Positions 57,118 to 64,000 of a stretch of DNA of 64,000 bases are shown here, piece after piece (positions within the stretch are counted from its first letter, which is position 1; the number at the start of each line of letters is the position of its first letter). The stretch lies in contig NZ_VMHE01000001.1 in the NCBI RefSeq assembly GCF_007559425.1, positions 248,001 to 312,000 on the forward strand, given 5' to 3'. The stretch comes from Allobacillus salarius. GTDB taxonomy: Bacteria > Bacillota > Bacilli > Bacillales > Alkalibacillaceae. The notes under the pieces were generated by a model that saw nothing but the letters and a program-made list of their open reading frames with translations, had not been told where the DNA came from and did no database searches. The translations under genes and the position numbers were made by a program.

Positions 57118-57780
57118 TTATACTTCTTTCAAGTATTCTTCGACTTTAATTTTACCATCTGCTGCAAGCATGTGGTCCGGCTGTATATGAAGTGTTTTTT
57201 TGAAATAGGTCAATGCTTCTTGTGCTAGGTCTTTGTGTAAATAACACACTGCGATATTGTAGTGAGCATCTGCGTGTTGTTCGTCCAATTCCGTCACATA
57301 CATTAACTGAGTCAATGCATGGTCGACTTGTCCATTATAAGCTAAGCTTAAACCATATTGGAACTGAATTTCTATGTCTTTTTTGTTTAACTCGCTTGCT
57401 CGTTGAAAATACGGAAGAGCGAGCTTTTCATTCTGTTGATTTCTTAATGAAACGGCAAGCATATAATAAGCATCTGCATCGTTTAAACCGTACTGTACAG
57501 CACTTTGAAATTCTTTTGCTGCCTGCTGATAATCTTCTTGCTCGAAATAAAGAACGCCTAAACCATAATAAGCCGTTCCTGATTTTGAATCAATCTCAAT
57601 GGCACGATTAAAAAAGTTTTTTGCTTTGTCGTATTCACCCACATGGTTAAGTAGATTTCCGAAATTAATAAATCCAACGGGATCGTTTGGATTTTCCTCG
57701 ATGTATTGATTGAATGTACTGGCAGCTTCCTCAAGTTCGTTCGCTTGCACGTGTTCGATTCCTTTTTCAATTAAGTTCAT
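57118..57780 (-). CDS. yrrB: TPR repeat protein (YrrB type)
   Basis: The 220-residue protein consists of about six tetratricopeptide repeats (NPNDPVGFINFGNLLNHVGEYDKAKNFF, SGTAYYGLGVLYFEQEDYQQAAKEF and others). TPR arrays mediate protein–protein contacts; the partner is unknown. The start is ATG 57780, 8 nt after AAAGGAG, with a mild excess over the 206 residues of YrrB. It lies between mnmA and recD2, as in B. subtilis. Confidence 0.92.
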   Translation of the reverse strand: MNLIEKGIEHVQANELEEAASTFNQYIEENPNDPVGFINFGNLLNHVGEYDKAKNFFNRAIEIDSKSGTAYYGLGVLYFEQEDYQQAAKEFQSAVQYGLNDADAYYMLAVSLRNQQNEKLALPYFQRASELNKKDIEIQFQYGLSLAYNGQVDHALTQLMYVTELDEQHADAHYNIAVCYLHKDLAQEALTYFKKTLHIQPDHMLAADGKIKVEEYLKEV

Positions 57781-57916
57781 CCGTTCTACTCCTTTCGATT
57801 GCACAGCTATCTTCATATCGTTTACCCAATTTAACTTATATTTTATCGTATCGCACACCTCGTGCGAATATTTTTTTTAAAAATATGTACTTCATTATAT
57901 TAGGCGTTTATCTGGC

Positions 57917-57946
57917 AAAAAAGCCACCACAATAATGTGCTGACTT

Positions 57947-57949
<3 letters not shown>
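57917..57949 (-). terminator. Terminator after mnmA
   Basis: AAAGTCAGCACA and TGTGGTGGCTTT pair with G-U pairs and one mismatch, followed by six T on the minus strand. Confidence 0.8.
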
Positions 57950-59074
<1,125 letters not shown>

Positions 59075-60241
59075 CTAACCTCTTGTATTGCTTGGTATTA
59101 ATCTGTTTAAGATCTTGCTTATTTTTTCTACACAAAACTGTATATCTTCATCACTCGTTTCGATTCCAAAACTAAAACGAATGGAATTATATAGACGATC
59201 ATTTTCTTCACCATACATTGCTTTTAATACATGGGACGGATCAATGGACCCAGCTGTACATGCAGAACCGGATGAGACAGCAATCCCTTCCAAGTCGAGA
59301 TTGGTCAAAAACATCTCAACTTCTACACCTGGAAAACTAATATTTAATATATTTGGCATATGCTCTTCTCTTGTTCCATTCAAATGATAGTCAATGGAGA
59401 AATCATTCAATCCTTTGAAAAACTGTTTACTTAGCTTTTCGTAATGCATCAACCGTTCGTTCTGTTCTTTCTCCAGTAACTCAATTGCTTTTGTAAACCC
59501 TCTAATGCCAAGCATATTTTCAGTTCCTGATCGCCATTTTCTTTCTTGTTCACCGCCAAAGATTTGTTGTGCTAAATGAACATCGTCATTTCGATATAAA
59601 AACCCAATTCCTTTTGGCCCGTATATTTTATGCGATGAAACAGATAGTAGGTCTACGTTGAATGACGTGACATCGAGCTTTTCCAACCCATATGCTTGTA
59701 CCGCATCTGTATGGAAAATGGCTTGGTGTTCTTTTAGCCGCTCCCCAATCGCCTCAATTGGCTGACGCATACCCGTTTCATTATTCACTCGCATGATGGA
59801 AACAAAAATCGTATCCGGTCGAAGAGCTTCTTCCACCGCTTCAACTGAAACAATGCCCGATTCATCAACTGGGAGAAAGGTTACTTCAAAGCCTTCCTTT
59901 TGCAGTTCCTCCATTGGATGCAAAACAGCATGATGTTCGATTTGCGTCGTGATGATATGTTTTCCTCGATGGGCATACGCTCTAGCAACACCGAAAATAG
60001 CCAAATTATTTGCCTCGGTCGCCCCGCTCGTAAATATAATTGAAGAAAAATCGGCTCCGATACTCCGTGCCGCTATACTTCTAGCATCATCCAATAATTT
60101 TCTACTTTCTCTACCGAAAGAATGGATGCTTGATGGGTTTCCATATGTTCCATCCAAAGCTTCCATCATTTCTTGCTTGACTTCAGGATGTAATGGAGTT
60201 GTCGCTGCGTAATCTAAATAAACGCGTTTCACAGAAGTCAC
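59075..60241 (-). CDS. iscS: Cysteine desulfurase (YrvO/IscS type)
   Basis: This PLP enzyme mobilises cysteine sulfur; the genomic partner is MnmA. The 388 residues begin VYLDYAATTPLHPEV, with the PLP lysine in SSHKIYGPKGIGF near 203 and the active-site Cys in AVSSGSACTAGSIDPSHVL near 325. It lies between cymR and mnmA with 12-bp gaps on both sides, so all three form one transcript. Confidence 0.96.
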   Translation of the reverse strand: MTSVKRVYLDYAATTPLHPEVKQEMMEALDGTYGNPSSIHSFGRESRKLLDDARSIAARSIGADFSSIIFTSGATEANNLAIFGVARAYAHRGKHIITTQIEHHAVLHPMEELQKEGFEVTFLPVDESGIVSVEAVEEALRPDTIFVSIMRVNNETGMRQPIEAIGERLKEHQAIFHTDAVQAYGLEKLDVTSFNVDLLSVSSHKIYGPKGIGFLYRNDDVHLAQQIFGGEQERKWRSGTENMLGIRGFTKAIELLEKEQNERLMHYEKLSKQFFKGLNDFSIDYHLNGTREEHMPNILNISFPGVEVEMFLTNLDLEGIAVSSGSACTAGSIDPSHVLKAMYGEENDRLYNSIRFSFGIETSDEDIQFCVEKISKILNRLIPSNTRG

Positions 60242-60253
60242 CTACTTTTTCTA

Positions 60254-60676
60254 TTAAATATAAAACATATGCTCTTCCTGATAAATAGAGCCATCATGTT
60301 CAGCTAAATCAGCTAATGTCGTTGAATCAAGAACATCTTTCACAGCATCACGGATTCTGCGCCACAATTCTTTCTGAGCGGGTTGTTCGTCATCCATTTC
60401 TTCAACGGGACGAATCGGCCCTTCAAGTGGTCTGATGATATCTGCTGCTGTTATATTTTTTGGTTCTTCAGCGAGCAAATATCCACCCTTTGCTCCACGA
60501 ACACTTTTGACCAATCCTACATTACGCAACGGTGCAATTAATTGTTCAAGGTAATGTTCAGATAATTGATATTCTTGAGCAATTGCTTTTAGCGAAATCG
60601 GTTTTTTACTCGGGTGACCTTTCGCCAATGCGATCATTATCGTTAGTCCGTATCTCCCTTTTGTAGAGATCTTCAT
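60254..60676 (-). CDS. cymR: Rrf2 family regulator CymR
   Basis: CymR is the master repressor of cysteine metabolism in Bacillus and acts in a complex with CysK. The 140-residue winged-helix protein begins MKISTKGRYGLTIMIALAK and has ISLKAIAQEYQLSEHYLEQL as the HTH and SVRGAKGGYLLAE as the wing. It lacks the three Fe–S cysteines of IscR, which supports CymR. It is the first gene of the cymR-iscS-mnmA operon. Confidence 0.95.
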   Translation of the reverse strand: MKISTKGRYGLTIMIALAKGHPSKKPISLKAIAQEYQLSEHYLEQLIAPLRNVGLVKSVRGAKGGYLLAEEPKNITAADIIRPLEGPIRPVEEMDDEQPAQKELWRRIRDAVKDVLDSTTLADLAEHDGSIYQEEHMFYI

Positions 60677-60743
60677 CCTTTATCCCCCTCATTAATAAAC
60701 AACGTAACAGCAAGATTGATATCTTTGTAGAAAACCATCTGAC

Positions 60744-60752
60744 ATTATAGCA
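60744..60752 (-). promoter_or_regulatory. Extended -10 promoter of cymR
   Basis: Minus strand TGCTATAAT gives an extended -10 about 68 bp before the cymR start; the -35 (TTCCAC) is poor. The spacer holds an ATGTT-N4-AACAT inverted repeat that could be an operator. Confidence 0.6.
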
Positions 60753-60781
60753 TGTTTTATAACATTGTGGAATTTAATGAA

Positions 60782-62080
60782 CTAGCGCTTTTTTGAATTC
60801 TGACGAGATTCATTCGCTAACTTTTTTAATTTCTCGTATGTTTGCGCATATCTTTTTTCTTCACCTAACATCTTCGGCTGATAATAAGTCATGCCACGAA
60901 GTGATTCAGGTAAATATTCTTGGTATACCCATCCCGTGGAAGAATGGTGTGGATATTGATATTCAATCCCATGACCTAAATGGGATGCACCTGCATAATG
61001 GGAATCTTTTATATGATCAGGTATATCTGCCGTAATACCTTTTTTGACGTGTTTAATCGCTTTGTCCAATGCTTTATATGCAGTATTCGACTTCGGTGAT
61101 AAGCATAGCTCAATTGTGATGACACTAAGTGGAATTCTAGCCTCAGGCAAGCCTAATCGTTCAACTGATTGAATGGCAGATAGCACCCTTGCAGCAACGG
61201 CTGGACTAGCCAATCCAATATCCTCATAAGCAATGACCAACAATCGGCGCATGATGGCTTCCAGATCACCGCCTTCTAATAGCCTTGCTAAATAATATAA
61301 GGCGGCATCCACGTCACTGCCCCGGATGCTTTTTTGAAAACCGGACAGAAGATCATAATAAATGTCTCCCTTATTATCATGCACAAAACCTTTGTTTTGA
61401 ATGCTTGATTCCACTGTTTCGAGTTCTACTTGATAGACACCTTCATCAGTCATGTCCGAAGCGAATACCACTTCTTCTAAAATGGTCAAAGCTGTCCGTC
61501 CATCACCTGTCGTTTCGGCTATTCGTTTCAGATGTTCCTCGGAAATATCAATCGTCATGTTTGATAACCCTTTTGGATCTTTTAACGCTCGATGAAGAAG
61601 CCCTAATATATCTTCTTTCTTTAATGGTTGCAATTGTTTAATTTGTCCACAACGAGAGCGAATCGCATTGTTTACACTATGGTAAGGGTTTTCTGTCGTA
61701 GCACCAATAAATGTAATAATTCCTTCTTCCATTGCATTTAACAAGGTATCCTGTTGTCCTTTATGAAAACGATGAATTTCATCAATGAACAAAAGGACGT
61801 TTCTTGTTAACTTAGCTTCTTGGATAATATGCTCGACCTCTTTTTTGCTGGCACTCGTTGCATTGATCGCAAAAAATTCCATGTTGGAGGAACCTGCAAT
61901 GGCATAAGCCAAAGAAGTTTTGCCAGTTCCTGGAGGGCCATAAAGAAGCATTGAAGGTACATATCCATTTTTTATCATTTTATATAAAGAAGTGTCTTTA
62001 CCAATGACATGTTTTTGACCGACAACTTCTTCAATTTTCTCTGGTCGCATACGGAAAGCAAGTGGTTCATTGTTAAACAT
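60782..62080 (-). CDS. rarA: Replication-associated recombination protein RarA (AAA ATPase)
   Basis: RarA (MgsA, YrvN) acts at stalled replication forks. The 432 residues have Walker [21 protein letters not shown] near 45, Walker [17 protein letters not shown] near 96, sensor 1 GATTENP near 125 and the C-terminal tetramerisation region ([18 protein letters not shown]). ATG 62080 is 6 nt after AAGGAG; a TTG five codons earlier overlaps the binding site. Confidence 0.96.
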   Translation of the reverse strand: MFNNEPLAFRMRPEKIEEVVGQKHVIGKDTSLYKMIKNGYVPSMLLYGPPGTGKTSLAYAIAGSSNMEFFAINATSASKKEVEHIIQEAKLTRNVLLFIDEIHRFHKGQQDTLLNAMEEGIITFIGATTENPYHSVNNAIRSRCGQIKQLQPLKKEDILGLLHRALKDPKGLSNMTIDISEEHLKRIAETTGDGRTALTILEEVVFASDMTDEGVYQVELETVESSIQNKGFVHDNKGDIYYDLLSGFQKSIRGSDVDAALYYLARLLEGGDLEAIMRRLLVIAYEDIGLASPAVAARVLSAIQSVERLGLPEARIPLSVITIELCLSPKSNTAYKALDKAIKHVKKGITADIPDHIKDSHYAGASHLGHGIEYQYPHHSSTGWVYQEYLPESLRGMTYYQPKMLGEEKRYAQTYEKLKKLANESRQNSKKR

Positions 62081-62165
62081 ATCGTTCTCCTTCAAATCAT
62101 GTTCAATCTTTTATCTATTTTACTATATATATTCATTTATTTCTTAGTTTGAGCCTGGATTTCTA

Positions 62166-62196
62166 TGTATATTATCTTCGCGACTTGCACATGATA
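62166..62196 (+). promoter_or_regulatory. Forespore-type (sigma-F/sigma-G) promoter of the rsfA-like gene
   Basis: TGTATA (62166–62171), 18-nt spacer, CATGATA (62190–62196), matching the sigma-G/sigma-F pattern GNATA-N17/18-CATNNTA. It lies 43 bp upstream of the start codon. Confidence 0.65.
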
Positions 62197-62238
62197 GAAA
62201 TAGGAAACTATCAATCGAGAACAAAAGGAGTTGGGAAT

Positions 62239-62847
62239 ATGGTTAAAGTGAGGCAAGACGCTTGGTCTCATGAAGATGATTTATTACTGGCAGAAACTGT
62301 GCTTAGACATATACGTGAAGGAAGCACACAGCTCGTTGCTTTCGAGGAAGTCGGCGACAAACTGAATCGAACGGCTGCTGCCTGTGGTTTTCGGTGGAAC
62401 GCTGAAGTTCGTAAAAACTATGAAAAAGCAGTAGACTTAGCCAAGAGACAGCGTAAGGAACGAAAAAAGGCTATGAAACAACAAGCTACAGATCGTGTGA
62501 CAAGCATTTCCAGAACGAAAGAAATCAATACAACGAAGCAACCTTCGACAATTGATGAAATTATTCATTTACTAGAACAACTGAAAGAATCTACCGCATT
62601 AAACAATGAAGCCGAGTTCGAGCAAATGAAGGAGTACAATCAACAATTAACCAATGAGAATGAAGAGTGGAAAGTAAAATACGAACAACTACAGAAAGAT
62701 TATGAAACGTTAAAAGAAGATTACCAGACATTCGTAAATATCATGGATCGAGCAAGAAAAATGGTCGTATTGGATGAGGATTCATCCTTGTCTTCACCTG
62801 CTTTTAAGATGGCCAAAAATGGTAATTTAGAACAAATTGCTAAGTGA
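62239..62847 (+). CDS. RsfA family transcription factor
   Basis: The 202-residue protein begins [20 protein letters not shown], a Myb/SANT-like domain characteristic of RsfA/YlbO regulators, with [20 protein letters not shown] as the recognition part. A basic linker and a coiled coil (about 110–165) follow. RsfA of B. subtilis is a prespore-specific regulator that tunes the sigma-F regulon. ATG 62239 is 8 nt after AAAGGAG. A forespore-type promoter lies upstream. It could be rsfA itself or a paralogue, so I give no symbol. Confidence 0.88.
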   Translation: MVKVRQDAWSHEDDLLLAETVLRHIREGSTQLVAFEEVGDKLNRTAAACGFRWNAEVRKNYEKAVDLAKRQRKERKKAMKQQATDRVTSISRTKEINTTKQPSTIDEIIHLLEQLKESTALNNEAEFEQMKEYNQQLTNENEEWKVKYEQLQKDYETLKEDYQTFVNIMDRARKMVVLDEDSSLSSPAFKMAKNGNLEQIAK

Positions 62848-62910
62848 AACAAACAGAGCTCTAAACCCATTCATTAAGATTGTTACTAAATTTTTTCTAT
62901 AAAAATATGT

Positions 62911-62949
62911 AAAAAAGCTATTCTAAGCGTCGCTTAAAATAGCTTTTTT
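62911..62949. terminator. Bidirectional terminator between the rsfA-like gene and 6S RNA
   Basis: AAAAAAGCTATTCTAAGC and GCTTAAAATAGCTTTTTT form a long stem with one mismatch around a GTC loop, with T-runs on both strands. Confidence 0.93.
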
Positions 62950-62957
62950 CATATGTA

Positions 62958-63155
62958 CACAATCCCAATTGTGCCGTTCCTCCTTAATGTTTTGAACCCG
63001 CTCCAGGCAGGTGGGTGTCCTGTTCTGCGTCTTGTATGTCCTCAAAAAGGCATATACGCCACGCAGAAACGCCAGACTCCCTTACATAAAAGTGTTCGGT
63101 CAAAACGTACGACGGAGAAGACGAACACATTAGGATTGCTTTGTTTCAAGTTTGT
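62958..63155 (-). ncRNA. bsrA: 6S RNA (6S-1/BsrA type)
   Basis: The minus strand carries CGTTTTGACCGAAC (63094–63107), whose complement GTTCGGTCAAAAC equals the start of the product RNA templated by B. subtilis 6S-1 RNA, as I remember it. The region folds as a long hairpin: CCTAATGT/ACATTAAGG closing stem, GGTCAAAAC opposite GTTTTGAACC flanking the central bubble, and TTCTGCGT/ACGCAGAA in the upper stem. It binds sigma-A RNA polymerase and mimics an open promoter. Location next to aspS agrees with B. subtilis. Ends are approximate. Confidence 0.9.
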
Positions 63156-63161
63156 AATCAA

Positions 63162-63190
63162 ATAATATCATATACATTTTTCAATATCAA
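63162..63190 (-). promoter_or_regulatory. Promoter of 6S RNA
   Basis: Minus strand TTGATA (63185–63190), 17-nt spacer, TATTAT (63162–63167), between the aspS stop and the 6S gene. No clear terminator follows aspS, so some read-through into 6S is possible. Confidence 0.75.
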
Positions 63191-63244
63191 GGGAAACAAG
63201 CGTCCAATTTTTGGTTTTCTTAAACTTTTTTTAGAATATTCAGC

Positions 63245-64000
63245 TTATTGACTTTCTTTCTTCTTCAATTCTAAATTCAGTTCCGCTAGTTGCTCATTTG
63301 ATACTTGTGATGGCGCCTCTGTCAATGGATCTGAGGCTGAAGCTGTTTTTGGGAAAAGAATTGTGTCACGAAGGTTCGTCTTACCGGCCAAGAGCATTAC
63401 TAAACGGTCAAAGCCTAACGCAATTCCCCCGTGTGGTGGTGCGCCGTATTCCAATGCTTCTAATAAGAAACCAAATTGTTCTTCCGCGGATTCTTTTGTA
63501 AAGCCAAGCGCTTCAAACATTTTGTATTGCAAGTCTTTTTCGTATATACGCAACGATCCGCCGCCAAGTTCGAATCCATTTAACACAACGTCATAAGCTT
63601 GTGCTTGGACATCTTCCGGTGATTCCGTCAGTTTTTCAATATGTTCTAATTTAGGCATTGTAAACGGGTGGTGAGCTGCATGATAGCGTCCGTCATCAGC
63701 ATCATATTCAAATAATGGCCAATCAGTTACCCACAAGAAGTTCAGTTGATCTTCATTGATTAAACCTAGACTTTTTCCTAGTTTTAAACGCAATGCGCCT
63801 AAACTGTCGTAAACAATTTGTTTTTGATCCGCAACGAACAGCAGTAGATCATTCGCTTTTGCGCCCAATTGTTCACGTAATGAATTTGCGTCATCTTCAT
63901 CGAAAAACTTAGCGATTGGACCTGTCAACTTGTCATTTTCATCAACTTTAATCCACGCTAACCCTTTTGCTCCATAGATCTTCACAAATTCAGTTAATTG
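63245..64000 (-). CDS. aspS: Aspartate–tRNA ligase (5' end outside window)
   Basis: About 250 C-terminal residues of the class II synthetase. Visible are the GAD insertion domain, [45 protein letters not shown] (motif 2-like region) and motif 3 [18 protein letters not shown]. The frame is open through the window end (QLTEF precedes VKIYGAKG), so the gene continues beyond. The tail ends [11 protein letters not shown]. Confidence 0.97.
   Translation of the reverse strand, partial: QLTEFVKIYGAKGLAWIKVDENDKLTGPIAKFFDEDDANSLREQLGAKANDLLLFVADQKQIVYDSLGALRLKLGKSLGLINEDQLNFLWVTDWPLFEYDADDGRYHAAHHPFTMPKLEHIEKLTESPEDVQAQAYDVVLNGFELGGGSLRIYEKDLQYKMFEALGFTKESAEEQFGFLLEALEYGAPPHGGIALGFDRLVMLLAGKTNLRDTILFPKTASASDPLTEAPSQVSNEQLAELNLELKKKESQ

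Noticed and set aside
62953..63165. A 70-residue plus-strand ORF
   Set aside because: It is the complement of the 6S RNA gene; the paired-arm structure explains the sequence and there is no binding site.

Overview
The window is a stretch of chromosome from a spore-forming member of the Bacillaceae. Gene order closely follows the Bacillus subtilis recO–era–phoH–dnaJK–lepA–comE–yqeH and greA–alaS–recD2–iscS–aspS regions. Low GC, Gram-positive Shine-Dalgarno sequences, a CIRCE-controlled hrcA operon, an alaS T-box, 6S RNA, and spoIIP, gpr, sigK, sda, yqfC, yqfD and an rsfA-like gene all agree with this. A large Mrp antiporter operon and acidic extracytoplasmic regions are compatible with a halotolerant or alkaliphilic species, but I cannot name it.

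Layout. 1–10.6 kb (minus strand): recO (cut by the window edge), yqzL, era, dgkA, ybeY, a shortened pgpH, phoH, yqfD, yqfC, an unrecognised membrane-anchored protein, floA and nfeD behind a sigma-W-type promoter, then yqeY and rpsU. 10.7–11.7 kb: a Na/Pi cotransporter-family gene on the plus strand. 11.9–28.1 kb: deoC, mtaB, rsmE, prmA, the dnaJ/dnaK/grpE/hrcA heat-shock cluster, hemW, lepA, yqxA, spoIIP, gpr, rpsT (plus) and holA. 28.1–28.6 kb: an intergenic unit with the signals of a small RNA, then yqzM. 28.6–38.0 kb: comEC/EB/EA, comER (plus), and the yqeM–rsfS–yqeK–nadD–yhbY–aroE–yqeH–yqeG series. 38.1–38.9 kb: a MITE-like repeat and sda with DnaA boxes. 39.0–45.2 kb (plus): mrpACDEFG without mrpB, then an unsplit sigK. 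45.3–62.1 kb (minus): mtnN, yrrS, greA, udk, trmR, mltG, yrzB, yrrK, yrzL, alaS with T-box, a zinc-ribbon small protein, recD2, a TPR protein, mnmA, iscS, cymR, rarA. 62.2–64 kb: an rsfA-like gene (plus), 6S RNA (minus) and the 3' part of aspS.

The genes are mostly housekeeping: ribosome assembly and translation (era, ybeY, rsfS, yqeH, rsmE, prmA, mtaB, lepA, rpsU, rpsT, mnmA, alaS, aspS), chaperones, DNA uptake and repair, membrane-stress microdomains (nfeD/floA) and sporulation control.

Most of the window is conserved backbone. The observations most worth a second look are: the Mrp operon with no mrpB; PgpH lacking its extracytoplasmic sensor region; a promoter plus two-hairpin unit upstream of holA; two related MITE-like repeats, one sitting between the alaS T-box terminator and alaS itself; and an apparent ATT start codon for yqfD.
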